Positions 44,667-56,902 are shown, numbered from the stretch's first letter. The stretch is DNA of 64,000 nt from Oncomelania hupensis (GCA_036898135.1 CM072519.1:43402839-43466838); one strand, 5' to 3'. Numbers and translations: made by a program. The notes: generated by a model not told the origin, from the sequence alone.

Positions 44667-44753
<87 letters not shown>
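44667..44753 (+). repeat. (CT)n microsatellite
   Basis: About 43 CT units. A further (CT)n tract lies at 45596-45649. Confidence 0.9.
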
Positions 44754-44755
<2 letters not shown>

Positions 44756-45196
44756 AAAGAGTGAAGAGTGTCCCAAGTTCTCCTCAGACATGTATCACGA
44801 TTTCCTTTATTGTCTGTCCTGGAACTGTGTCGTGTTTGATCCCCAGCAGTATTTTCACATGATTTCGCCAACACGAAACACCTATGTAACTGCTATATTT
44901 TTCAACTCCTACGCTTACTGATTACAATATGTTGACGAGAGTTTGTGCTAGCTCATCACACAAAGTCATCAACCATAAAAGGCAGCTGAGGTGGCAGACG
45001 ACACCTGACAAAAGATCACGACATCAATTAGGATTCCCCTTAGAGAACTCTCTGGCACTATTTTCAGGTGGGAAACCCAGCCCGCGCATCCTTGACAGAA
45101 CCTCCATCGGCACCGAGGCTGCTAGTACCAAAATAGCACCCGCAGCAGCATCACAGCAAGGCTAAAAATGGGCAAACCGGGGGGGGTTTCCGAGGG

Positions 45197-45210
45197 GTTG
45201 CCATGGAGAC
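45197..45210 (+). promoter_or_regulatory. X-box-like motif (GTTGCCATGGAGAC)
   Basis: Matches the RFX consensus well in its first half. CRE-like TGACGTC/CGACGTCA half sites lie at about 45216 and 45259. No adjacent gene start could be supported, so its role is open. Confidence 0.2.
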
Positions 45211-45592
45211 GCTTTTCGACGTCACTGCTGGTTTGCATTCCGATCAATAGAAGAACGTATGACGTCGGCAGAGGTTTCCGCTGCATTGATCGTGTTTATT
45301 TTTAGCAGCAGTTTGGGTCCCCGTTAGCACTTCGGTATTGGCTGAAAACGGTTGGCTGGTCCCAACAAAAACACCTTGGGTGCTAGACATTTTTTTTTTT
45401 TTATTCGGCGTTACTTCGGCTTCAGACTAGTTGTACAAGGCGGAGAACTTTGTGCAGATGTAGGTTCCATCATACTAGCTTTCACCTTTTTTTTTTCTTT
45501 TTACCTCACACTGTGGTCAGACGCTCCTGGATCGACCACACATCACGATTGATGACATTGACAATCAGAACTTGGAGGAGAGGGCATCTGCA

Positions 45593-45650
<58 letters not shown>

Positions 45651-45829
45651 GCACGTTTCCAGCGATAAGTTCTCAGAAAGAAAGAGAGACAGAGACAGAG
45701 AGAGAGACAGAGACACAGAGAGACAGAGAGAGACAGAGAGCAACGCCCAGCTTGATTTGAAACACCATCGTCTACGTCTGCTCTTCCTGATCCTTTTTCT
45801 CTTCTTCCTATTACTAATTATTACTGCTA

Positions 45830-46050
45830 GTGTTACTATTGTTGTTCCTACTACTTCTTACTACTACTACTCCTTCTACTACTAGTACTACTACTATTAT
45901 TTGTTACACGACTGCTAATACTGCTGCTGCTGTTTTGCATGCTGCTGCTATTCCTCCTTATCCTCCTATTCCTCCTCGTCCTTCTCCTCCTCCTCCTACT
46001 GCTACTATTATTATTACTACTACTACTATTACTACTACTAATATAGTGCA
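45830..46050 (+). repeat. Imperfect ACT/CTG/CCT trinucleotide-rich tract
   Basis: A low-complexity mosaic of TACTAC, TGCTGC and TCCTCC units. Frames across it are homopolymer artefacts. Confidence 0.7.
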
Positions 46051-46301
46051 CTCAAAATTAACGTTATTTTTTATCAACTGTGACGTTTTAGGTAACTCCT
46101 CTACTGCTAATATTATTAAATCTCTTTTATTTGATATCTTTCGTTTTAGCTTTAGCTGTGTCGTTATCTCAAGGTCAGCAAATATAGGTCTGTGATGTTA
46201 CTGGACACAACACAACAATTATTTTAAAACCTGAGCTTCAGTCCATGAGCATTACTGTGAGTCCCTACAAAATATTTGGATTACTATTTGTCATTTCTCA
46301 C

Positions 46302-46335
<34 letters not shown>

Positions 46336-46525
46336 CGTGTGTGTGTGTGTGAGTGTGGATGTTTAGACGGCGTCCTTCTGTCAAATTCATGAAAATGTAC
46401 AGTTTTTTGACAGACCGCGTTATGTAGTGTGTGTGTGTGTGTGTGTGTGTGTTTGTGTGTGTACGTGTATGGGTGTATTTGTGTGTGTGTTTTGGAGTTA
46501 GCATTAGTAGTGTGTATTAATAGTA

Positions 46526-46715
<190 letters not shown>

Positions 46716-46764
46716 ATTATTAGTTATGTTAATTTGTTGTGGGGGGAAGGGGGGGGGTTGTACG

Positions 46765-47056
46765 CCTTATTGTTCCTTTTTATTGGGGGAATTCTGGGCC
46801 GCCTCCCCTGGGGAAGACATAGTCGCAGCCTCTGGCGTCCCTAAACCCAAACTACCTAATAGATGGGTTTTTTTTAAATTTTGCTGGGGGAGCAAACCGG
46901 AGTACCCGGAGAAAACCCCCGCCACGTTACCCGATTCGAAAGTAATTAAGTCCCAGATGCTGGATCGATCTCACACCTGTCAGGCGCTATTGGTTTCTGG
47001 CCTGTGGCCAAGTCAAGTTAGTCCCGCCTTAGACCACTCGGCCACAACGCTCTCTC
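46765..47056 (-). mobile_element. tRNA-derived SINE (tRNA-Ser/Leu-like head)
   Basis: Minus strand: A-box-like TGGCCGAGTGGTCTAAGGCG near 47044-47025, B-box-like GGTGTGAGATCGATCC near 46977-46962, then a body containing GGGTTTTCTCCGGGTACTCC. The long gap between the boxes suits a class II tRNA ancestor. No true tRNA fold was checked. Confidence 0.65.
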
Positions 47057-47174
47057 ATGGGGAAAGATTGGAAAACTAGACTTTCTAATTAGTCTAAAAT
47101 CCTAATCCCTAATATTAAAAAACGTTTCAAAAAACGTGTCACACGATTGTGTGCGTGTGTGTGAGTGTGTGTGT

Positions 47175-47181
47175 GAGAGAG

Positions 47182-47235
<54 letters not shown>
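47175..47235 (+). repeat. (GA)n microsatellite
   Basis: Followed at 47425-47467 by a second (GA)n/(GT)n compound tract and at 47939-47966 by a third. Confidence 0.85.
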
Positions 47236-47238
<3 letters not shown>

Positions 47239-47422
47239 TTGCTGTGAATGAACACCTATTATATCCTGTAGTGTAGGCCTGTCTCGTGATGATGACACTG
47301 CAAACTTGAATCGCTGAACTCACCTGATAACAGTCATACGTCACCCGACCATGATACGGGAGAGAGGGAGAGGGATACACTTTGACATGACACTTTACTA
47401 ATGACAAACTTTGGCCCACTTC

Positions 47423-47468
<46 letters not shown>

Positions 47469-47936
47469 TGTGTGTACGTGTGTGTGTGTGTGTGCGTGTT
47501 ATTTGTGTGCCTGTATGGGTGTGACTTGTAGTGCGGATGTCTGTTTTATCCACATAAGTTTGCCTACCTACTACCTGTCGGTCTGTTTGTCGTACCTAAT
47601 TGTCTATTAGTGCATTTAGCTTTGTACATTTAAAAAAAATTAACACACAAAAAAAAATAGATTTAAGCCACATGTGATTGTGTACTTATTTGTTCTAAAT
47701 CTAGCTCGAGTCGTCTGCTTCCAGTCTATTTTCGCACGTAGCTGATAGCTCTGTTTATTATCTCCAGCTAAATATAACTCGTAAGGAACCCCCGTGACGT
47801 CACAAGACTCCAAAACGCACAAAAGGAATGAGTACCGCGAGACTGCTGAATTGTCATGTCTTCTCCTGTGAATGTAGTGAGAGGGTAAGGGATGGTGTGA
47901 GGGAGAAGTAAAACTGAAGGAGCTTTGGAGGGGGGT

Positions 47937-47969
<33 letters not shown>

Positions 47970-48305
47970 ACTACATACACACACACTCACACACACACGC
48001 ACGCACGCACGCACACGTAACCACCACCCTCACCACCTTAACAACGATCGTCAACAACAACAATAACGACAATGACCACATCAGCAGCAGATGCAGCATA
48101 TTATCAATTAATAATAATCATATTCATATTAATATATTCATATTAATTTTTTTTTTTTTTTGAGGTCTAAGAACTAAGAAGCGGTTTTCTCTAAACATAC
48201 TAATCAGCTCAAAATTGAAAACAGCAACATCATCAACAACAACAACAGCAACAATAACAAAAAAATTAAGCCGCACCAATTATATTCAAGCATGATGAAT
48301 TATGT

Positions 48306-48520
48306 TAAGATCGTCCTACAAGGCACGGTGCAAGTAGGCAGAAGAAGAGGGAGACAGGAAAAGAGGTGGGAGGACAACATTCGAGAATGGACTGGCTTGA
48401 CACTGAGCGAAGCCATAAGGGTTGCTGAGGACATTAGAAAGATGGAGTACGCTGGTTAAACGATCATCTGTGGTGCCCCAACGACCTTCGAGTTACGGGA
48501 TAGGACAGGATAGGATTCTT
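48306..48520 (+). mobile_element. RTE-like LINE 3' fragment, plus strand
   Basis: Encodes the C-terminal block RRRGRQEKRWEDNIREWTGL and ends GGATAGGACAGGATAGGA. It matches the ends of the copies at 12945, 29560 and 41243. Confidence 0.82.
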
Positions 48521-48639
48521 CATACAATCAGTCAGTCAGACAATCAATGTTGAAGATTTTCACGCTCAAATAAAACCCGTCGTCGTGATGTTTTACATCG
48601 GTTCGACTGTTCCTGTGTTCGTAAATCCCCCTTTTCTTT

Positions 48640-49170
48640 CAGTATACTAATATCCCCAGCCTTCTTTGAAATTTACTGTAAATTCCCACTGTCGCTGTCT
48701 TTCTCAGCTCTCATTCCTGCTCTGTTCTATCAATCTGCTATACTATCTTCTCTTCGCTAACAGTCACCTACCTTTTTCTTAAAAACTCTTCCTGGACAAG
48801 ACTCCTTATTTGTGTGTGAGTCTGTTGGATCAGCTTGGGAATATTGGACGCTTTCTGCCAGGTGGTCACTAGGGCTTCCTATGATGTTATTATTTGGCAA
48901 TGCCGGCATTTTATATGTATGTGTTTTGTTGATAATTTATAATGATGTTTGTATTCTATTTTGTTTGTGTAAACGGGGGTTCGATAAACTAGAATAAAGC
49001 CTCAGCGTCCCCTGCGTGGGATGTCTTTATTGTAAAGTGACTGGCTGGTGGAGAGTATTCAGTTTTACCACTAGGGTTGTTTCAGCAGATCTTTTATGCG
49101 GATCAGGGGTTGTCCGGTCCTGATTTGGCTCGGAAGAGTCCGCTGGACCTAAAACAATAATTATGTAATG
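48640..49170 (+). mobile_element. 700-bp-family retroelement, 5'-truncated copy with ATGTA tail
   Basis: From the CAGTATACTAATATCCCCAG block to the GTCCGCTGGACC terminus, then ATGTAATGTAATGTAATGTG as tail. Confidence 0.82.
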
Positions 49171-49939
49171 TAATGTAATGTGTTCGTAAAAAATTCTTCT
49201 CAGCCCTTACTAGTAACAACGTCAAACAAACATCTTTCAACTTTACTGTAAAAATTCTGTTTCATAGCTCACAAATCCGTGCCGATGAGAGAAGCTCAAT
49301 GCTCTCACAACAGCACTATAAGGACAGGTTAGCTTTAGAGGTCAGTAATGAGGCGTAGCAGGTGCGTTTTGTTTGAGTCGCTATGTTTAGCAAGGAGAGT
49401 TAACTGATAGTAGTAGGCCCACCAACGTGACCTTAATATTGCTAGCACACGCTGCGACATTGGAGTCCCATTTTCAGTTTCGAGGGAAAACCTCTATACC
49501 ACAGGCGCTTGTATCTGGACACGCGAGCGCCTATGCCTGTGAAGCGTCTCCCTTTGGTTATCTATAATACTGTGCTCTATACTATTTTGAAATAACCTAT
49601 GACTCTATACTCTTTCAAAAACGCCTTACAACAACTGGTTCGTAATTGATGGGATGGGGAGGGGGAAGAGTGGAAAGGTGGATGGGAGAGGTGAGGGGCA
49701 TATAGGAGGTGGGGGTCGGTGGGCCGGAGGGCGTATGAGCACAAAATGAAAAAAAAATTCAGGTGTTATACAAATGGGATAGACCTTGTTTCTTTTTTCT
49801 TTTCATTTTTGAGGGTTTTTTTTCGTTTTTTTCCCCTTTTTTCCCCACTTAACCCTTTAGACTCAGGTTACGCATATTTTAAACATACGCGTGTACACCG
49901 ATACAGAATATAAAATCACTCCGACACACATAGACGTGC

Positions 49940-49988
<49 letters not shown>

Positions 49989-50296
49989 AACACGCACACA
50001 CACACGCTCACACCCACGCACACACACGCACATACACACACACACACACATGCAAGATGAACAGCAGCAGCAACATCATCAATATAATCATCATCATCAT
50101 CAACAACATCATTTTCATCTTCTTAATTTTTTTTTTCATTTCTTCTTCTTCTTCTTCTTCTTCTTCTTCTTCTTCTTCGTCCCATTCACCTTCTCTTACT
50201 TTGTCTTCTTCTTATTCATAAAGTTAATACCTATCGCAATTTGGATGAATTTTAGTAGATGTGTGATGCAGCTTTACCTCCCCCATACCCATCCGC

Positions 50297-50385
<89 letters not shown>

Positions 50386-50810
50386 GAGTATAGAATGGAG
50401 AGGGAGCCTTTAAGAATGATCGATGTTGTCCACGGCTTGAAGCTGAGCGCAGGTCGATCTCACCAGTATTGACCCGCGCCATATAACATTTCGTTTCTGG
50501 TAAAATTTGGTCACAACCAAAATACGAACAAACCGCGGTGTGCTGATTGCTGGATATAATATTGCAGGCTTGTGTCCTATGTTCTGCCAACGCTCGGTAA
50601 ATTCTAGCCCTCCATTAAATGAACCCTAAACTCACATTCTTGAAGAACGAGCTGATAAAAACGTACACTTTCATTTCATTTACCGATATATTCTCCTTGT
50701 TTTATTAAATAGTGCGAACAAGCATTTATCTCATCAGTAAGCGTAAGTATTATAAAATGTTAAGTAATACGCACATTACACAACACTGGCAATTCAGGAA
50801 GTCCTCTCCA
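49171..50810. other. Spacer rich in CT, CA and TTC microsatellites
   Basis: (CT)n/(CA)n at 49938-50050, (TTC)n at 50140-50178 and (CT)n at 50300-50383. No supported coding region. Confidence 0.6.
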
Positions 50811-50990
50811 GAATCTACAAACAACTGCTGCTGTGACAAGGTTGAAGCACATTTGGAAAGACAGGACCGTCAGTCTACATTCCAAGTTAAGGCTGCTGTG
50901 CTCCCTTGTCATCTCCATCTTCCTATACGCTTGCAAAACATGGACCCTCACAGCAGATCTGAAAGCTGCATGTTTGACAGATTTTGTTGA
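50811..50990 (+). mobile_element. RTE-like LINE internal fragment
   Basis: Frame with CCCDKVEAHLERQDRQSTF and LPIRLQNMDPHSRS, matching parts of the LINE at 41243-43440 (CCPGEVEANLERQGHQSTF). Confidence 0.7.
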
Positions 50991-51035
50991 TGAATTCTGA
51001 CATGGAGTAGGCGTTGTCAAAATAGATACTCAGTG

Positions 51036-52330
51036 CTTATAGGGTCCAGCGGACTGCCAAGAGCCGAATCAGGACCACACAAAATTAAGAAAAATCAGAC
51101 TAAACTGTTAACATTTAAATAGGATAAAAGATGTAAATAAAATTAGTCTCACCAATAAATTCCAACCAAGAATACAAAACAAGACGATATGATTTATATG
51201 TGATAAAACAAACCAACATCTTGTAAAGATTGAAACAGGTGTTGACTATTGCATACTTTAAATAATCTCTTTAAAAGGTATTGAACCAAAATATCTTTCC
51301 CTTTAATCAACCAGATCAGCACATTCAGACATAAAATGGCGAACGGAAAAGGATGCAAAGCACCGTGATGGTTCTTCTCCTTTTAAAAGGAAACTATAGG
51401 TCACATAAGTATGCCCAATATGAAGGCGAGCCAAAACAGGTTCCTCTTTGCGGGTGGATGCAAAGTTAGGCAAAGAAGCAGACAAATCTGGAAGAATTTG
51501 AAATAATGTGTTATTAATTTGATTAGACCATTCAGCCTGCCACAGCCTTTTACAATAAGATCCAGTCATACAACGCAGTTCAGAGTATGGAACAAACTGA
51601 AAAACATCTGGAGAGAAATCCAGATGCAGAGCTTCTTTAGCAGCTTTGTCCACTGCAATTTTACCGCGGATGCCCATGTGACCCACATACAAACTATCTT
51701 TTTTACCCTCAGAAACAAGTTGTGTGTGGAGGTCATGGATCTCTGCAAGAAAATGATGTGATATCTTTCTCGTGGAAAGAGCCTGAAGTGCTGACAGTGA
51801 ATCAGACATGATGACAACCGAGGTTCTTTTGGATTGATAAACCTGTTTCAGAGTTAGATGAATTGCCTTGAGCTCAGCTGTATAAACAGAACAAAAATCA
51901 GGTGACGCTGTTGCAAAGGCTGGTCTAGGCGTCTCATAGAGACCGACGCAGCAGCAATTGAGTCTCCATTCTTCGACCCCTCTGTAAAAAGTTTTCATAT
52001 TCTTTATACAATGAACATTGTTGGAGATAAAGTTGCTTAAAAACAGCTTCGGAAGTTTCGGTCTTTTGGAAGGATGTGAGAGTGAAGTTGGTAATGGGGT
52101 TTATGAGGTTCCAAGGTGGAAGTACAGTTAGCAATTGATCATCATTAACAGAGTCAACATTTATGCCTGCAGTGTCAAAGTGAGGACGTGTTCTGATACC
52201 AAAAGCTTAAATGAGAAATTTCTGTCGGTTTGTTGGAGTATTTAAGTGTAAATAACGGGTTTAGAACACAAACATACGCGGGATTTTCAGGGTTTGCTTT
52301 AAGTTGGAGAAAATAATTTTGTGGTAAAAG
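51036..52330 (-). mobile_element. RNase H-type non-LTR LINE, 3' portion
   Basis: The minus-strand frame holds an RNase H domain (VYTAELKAIHLTLKQV with the catalytic Glu, IMSDSLSALQAL with the Asp, and a later VGHMGIRGKIAVDKAAK) and a C-terminal HIGHTYVTYSFLL block, followed by an AT-rich 3' UTR. The last 40 bases read GGTCCTGATTCGGCTCTTGG then CAGTCCGCTGGACC, shared with the 700-bp family. The upstream coding part reads LQLKANPENPAYV near 52300. The domain content fits I/Nimb-like clades; the exact clade is not settled. Confidence 0.82.
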
Positions 52331-53045
52331 TGAGGATGGAGAGTGAATGGTTGGTGAAATTATAATAGGTAGGATTAGGATTTAGGTAGGTAATAGTTTT
52401 GTGATAATTTAGGAAGAAATTGTTCTGTGGTTTTCGTGGAACGACTTGGAACAGTAAGTACTTACTCTGATTTATAATTTGCATAGCCGGCCATTTTGAA
52501 TTCACTGTTGATAATGTAATAGTACTTGCTTCCAACTCGGTCTCCGAAATAGTAGTGGGAAATAATTTATTCATTCTATTGCTGTTTTGTTTACAGTTGG
52601 TTGTTTAGAAAATTGATGATAATTTAAAATATTATTTTGCTCTTTGAAATATTTCTCAATCTGCATTTGTAGCAGATATTTCATATTGTTAAAACTTATT
52701 CTAAAATAAATCTATTTGGTGTGAAAGAGATCCCCAAAAACAAACAAAAATGCAAAACTGCGTGTTGTGTTAATTTTCGTAGTTATACATATTGAATTGG
52801 TGTTTCTCTTTTCTCGTGTTCACTGCGCTCAATTGTTGTGTTCTTGATAATATTATATTGAGTGTCAGTCATTTGATTACATCCATACAATAATAACGCA
52901 TAGATGCGTGTTGTCGTCTTTGGCGACAGTTCTTTTAGTAGTAAAGACTTGAAACAAAGATAGAATCACGCAGATACACACAGTAAAGTATAATGTACAG
53001 GAATACGTAAATAAGCGTGCATTCATAATACCACCCGCTTCTATG
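52331..53045. other. AT-rich insertion inside the RNase H-type LINE
   Basis: The LINE frame stops near 53046 (after HHQGLRIC) and resumes near 52330. The intervening 700 bp shows no recognisable domain and no clear terminal repeats. Confidence 0.45.
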
Positions 53046-53225
53046 ACAGATACGAAGACCTTGATGGTGGATTGGATCCAAGGCTTTCAAGTAGGCTTTC
53101 CTAGTGGAACCATATACGATGCTACCATAATCCAATTTAGAGCGTACCAGAAAACGATAGAGGAGGAGCAGAGTTTGCTTGTCTGCTCCCCAGTCTGTGT
53201 GGCTGATAACTTTCAAAAAGATGAC
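53046..53225 (-). mobile_element. RNase H-type LINE, RT C-terminal piece
   Basis: Frame with DKQTLLLLYRFLVRSKLDYG and then KALDPIHHQGLRI, the usual segment before RNase H in such LINEs. It abuts L2-like sequence at about 53225. Confidence 0.7.
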
Positions 53226-53945
53226 GCCATAGGCTTAATGGTTTGGCCAATAGTGACAGTGTCTACAGGGGAAGATGACAGGTTATGTTTGGTACCAGTG
53301 AGCATAACTTCAGTTTCTTAGCATTGGGCTGTAGCTTGTTGGCAGTCATCGAGTTGGAAATGCTATTTAAAGCAGTCAAAAGTTTTGGTAAGAATAGATG
53401 GAAGGTTTTGAGGAGTGTCACTGTTTTTGAGCTGTGTATCGTCTGCGTAGAAATGGTGGAAAGTGTCATGGTTTTGGATGATCTGAGACAGAGGAGATGT
53501 GTAAAGGGTTAATAGAATAGGGCCTAGAACTGACCGAAGACAAGTCTGGACGGTTGAGAAAGGTAGCTGTCGATGCAGACAGATTGGAAACGTTCAGAAA
53601 GGTGACAATGGAACCAGCTTAGGGCACAGTCCCTTATTCTAAAAGAGTTCTCAAGGCGCTGAAGTAGGATGGAGTGATAGATCGTGTCAAAAGAGGAGAT
53701 TTTACCAGTCAGTGGCAGAGAGGAGTCCGGTCACGATGTGAAGAAAAGCTGATTCAGTAGAGTGGATGGGACGGTCGGCAGACTGGAATGGGCAGAACAA
53801 GTTGTTGAATGAGAAATGATGGCTGAGCTGTTTGAAGACAACCTTCTCAAGTAGTTTGGATAGAAAAGGGAGATTAGAGACAGTATGCAAGCGCTTAGAG
53901 CAGGCTTTAATTTTGGGTTTGAGCTTTAGAAAATACATTAGTATT
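53226..53945 (-). mobile_element. L2-like LINE fragment
   Basis: Minus-strand pieces TVSNLPFLSKLLEKVVFKQL, FQSADRPIHSTESAFLHIV and FYADD-type catalytic sequence near 53440. Frameshifted. It is related to, but diverged from, the copy at 38510. Confidence 0.78.
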
Positions 53946-53977
53946 ATTGTGATGATGATGATGGTGATGATGATGAA

Positions 53978-53978
53978 G

Positions 53979-54052
<74 letters not shown>

Positions 54053-54143
54053 CATCGTCGTCGTCGTCGTCATCATCATCATCATCATTACTACTACTAC
54101 TACTTGTCATCGCTACTACTATTACTACTACTACTACTACTAT

Positions 54144-54209
<66 letters not shown>

Positions 54210-54220
54210 TACTACTTGTC
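53978..54220 (+). repeat. (ATT)n followed by (TCG/TCA)n and (ACT)n arrays
   Basis: About 25 ATT units to 54052, then TCGTCG/TCATCA, then about 40 ACT units to 54220. The duplicated ACTTGTCATCGC appears at 54102 and 54214. Confidence 0.9.
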
Positions 54221-55272
54221 ATCGCGACAATATTCCCTGAGACGTGTACTGCACATAACACGGGATTGCTTCCGCTCTCTTTTTCCATTGACTGAGTTGT
54301 GTGCACTTTCAGTCAGTCGTACGATGCCAGACTTTTGGCAGGCCTCCAAGTCGCCTTCCTGGATGCTGCTCCCGTTCGGGTTTCGATCCAATGCTCCAAG
54401 TAACACTGTTTCTGTAGGCTTACTTTATGTGAGGTCCGGGAGAAAAAGGCCGGCCTGGCAGAAACGACCAGGCAGAAGACATTAGGCTCGTTAGTACCGT
54501 ATTTCTTGTTAGTTTTGAGTTTGATCGCAACTAACGCTGTCGAAAAAATAAGGGACTATAACTGATTGTTCCCTAGGAAGATTGTCCATCGAAATTGATA
54601 TCACACTGTCTTATACTTCTCGTTGTCTCTGGAACGCAGTATGTCTGATACTGCGATACCGCTATGGTTGTGAGAGTCTGGAAGTACATTTGAATGGCTT
54701 GCAATTTTGTTTTAAATTAAAACTGAATTTTTCGCTTTGGAAACACTTCAGGCGTTGTTGTGTTGGATGTTTGTTGTTGGTTGTGGTTGGTGTTGATTTG
54801 TGTGGGGGTGGAGTGAGACTGAGGAGTGGTGGTGGGAATGGGGCGGGGGGGGGGGGGGGGGGGGCTTGGTTGGGTGGCATGACTGCCTGATGTGTGGATA
54901 ATTCGTCTCCACTTATAATAAATTGTCATTCATTCAGTCATCCATTCCATTCAACAACACTCGCTGTGCTCTGTGTGTTAGTGTGTGTGTGAGAGAGAGA
55001 GATAGAGAGAGAGCGTGAGCTTGTGTGTATTTGTGCGTATGTGTGCGTGTGTGTACGTATGTGTGCGTGTATATGTGTATGGACTGACTACCTACATTTA
55101 CATTGGTGATTGATCGAATTATTCTAACACGGTTCAAGGGATATTGATTCCATTTAAGCTATTTCTGGTGATCAATATCAATTGAATCATTCATAGAAAT
55201 GAGATCTTTTCTTTTGAATATCGGTTTCAGGAAAGCGACATCGAATAAGTAGAACGCATGCATGGAAACGGA

Positions 55273-55276
<4 letters not shown>
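54221..55276. other. Spacer, no gene supported
   Basis: Includes a G homopolymer at 54845-54864 and GT/GA tracts near 54970-55070. A 260-bp part (54225-54485) is non-repetitive but has no splice-supported frame. Confidence 0.5.

Positions 55277-55371
<95 letters not shown>
55277..55371 (+). repeat. (GA)n array followed by CATCGAATAAGTA minisatellite-like units
   Basis: About 47 GA units, after which CATCGAATAAGTARAACGCRCGGAAATGGAG-like sequence recurs irregularly at about 55237, 55387, 55454, 55547 and 55609, each followed by a GACAGACA run. Confidence 0.75.
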
Positions 55372-55848
55372 GGGGATAGACAGTGTCATCGAATAAGTAG
55401 AACGCGCGGAAATGGAGGAAAGGAAAGGAGAGAGACAGACAGACAAACAGCAACATCGAATAAGTAAAACTCACCGAAATGTGGGAAAGGAAAGGAGAGA
55501 CAGATACAGACAGAGACAGACAGATAGATCTACAGAGACAGACAGTAAGTAGAACGCACGGAAATGGAGAAAGGGAGAGAAACAGACAATACATAGACAG
55601 ACAACGACATCGAATAAGTAAAAGGTACCGAAATGGAGGACAGGAGAAACAGACTGACAGTCAGACAGATGCAGAGACAAAGACACAGAGAGATTCAGAC
55701 AGACATACAGAGAAAGCTCCCCCGATTTTTTGTTTATTTTGCGCCTGTTTCAATGTAGGTTATATGTGGGTATGTGAGTGCGTGTGTGTATGACTATGTA
55801 TGTGTGTGTATGTGTGTGTGTTAGTCTTATATGTGTATATACTCTCTC

Positions 55849-55906
55849 CGGTCCTGATTTGGCTCGGAAGAGTCCGCTGGACCTAAAGCAATAATCATGT
55901 AATGTA
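55849..55906 (+). mobile_element. Ultra-short (58 bp) 3'-end-only copy of the 700-bp family, 12-bp TSD
   Basis: Only the terminal motif plus an ATGTA tail, bounded by ATATACTCTCTC at 55837-55848 and 55907-55918. Confidence 0.8.
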
Positions 55907-55908
55907 AT

Positions 55909-55911
<3 letters not shown>

Positions 55912-55978
<67 letters not shown>
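55912..55978 (+). repeat. (CT)n microsatellite
   Basis: About 33 CT units directly after the ultra-short insertion. Confidence 0.9.
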
Positions 55979-55979
<1 letters not shown>

Positions 55980-56660
55980 GTGCACCTTGCTAAATAAAAG
56001 TATGTCTCAACAAACAAAAGCGTTTTTTTTTTTTTAAAAAGTCTTAACAATTTCAATGACACTAACGGAGCGCTGCGTTAAAAAGCACCACAATGCGAGG
56101 TTTTGTTTAGCTTGTTTGAATAAACGAACGTTCCACAATTAGATTCCATGCTGCTATTCAGATGCTGTGCTCTCGTGTACCAGACTCGTAAGTGGGACTG
56201 AGTGAAGTATTAAACTCACTGACTAATGCCATAAAAAATACTTCCATTCACCTAAAACTGAAAGGTAGTTTAGCAGCTAATATTATTTAATGCGTAAGAC
56301 TTGATACTTCACATCTATGCCCATGCAAAATGACCTATAATGACTCATAAACAACTCTCAATGGTATTCAAACGGCATCTACTATTAATAATATCAATGG
56401 TTTTCGGCACTAAATCTCCAATACCCATGCTAACAATAAATTGTCAATGCGATATTTTTATTATTTTATTTTGTAGCGTGTTTCTTTCTCACGATTTATA
56501 CTGAACTTTAATTTAGCTTTGAGTCAATAATATTACTATTTCAAGTATTTTAGTGTTCAAATTTAAGAACTCAAAAATCGCTGTGGAATGGTCTTTGTGC
56601 ATAGTGAATTTGACAAGACTAAGAATGACGGAGTTATGATCTCTCACTTTTCTCAGTTTA
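55979..56660. other. AT-rich spacer, nothing recognised
   Basis: No supported reading frame, splice pair or repeat. Confidence 0.5.
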
Positions 56661-56820
56661 CCTAACGTATGTGTGTGTGTGTGCGTGAGTGTGTGTGTGT
56701 GTGCGTGTGTGTATGCGTTGCGGTTGTGTACATGTGTTCATGTGTGGGATTGAGAGAGAGAGAGAGGGAGAGAGAGAAAGAGGGGGGAGGAGGGGGGGAT
56801 ACGAATATTTATTCACTAAA

Positions 56821-56902
56821 TGTTTGATTTCACTGCTGTTGTATTGTGAATATGTTGTGTGCGTGCAACATATTCACAATACAACAGCAGTCAAATCAAA
56901 CA
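56821..56902. other. Near-perfect hairpin: 37-bp arms, 8-nt loop
   Basis: Left arm 56821-56857 and right arm 56866-56902 are reverse complements with one mismatch. The loop is TGTGCGTG. The sequence is not a microsatellite. A small-RNA precursor or a fresh inverted duplication are both possible. Confidence 0.85.

Noticed and set aside
48001..48300. CA/CAA-rich stretch as a regulatory region
   Set aside because: Simple sequence only (CGCA, CAA and AAT runs); nothing specific to support a function.
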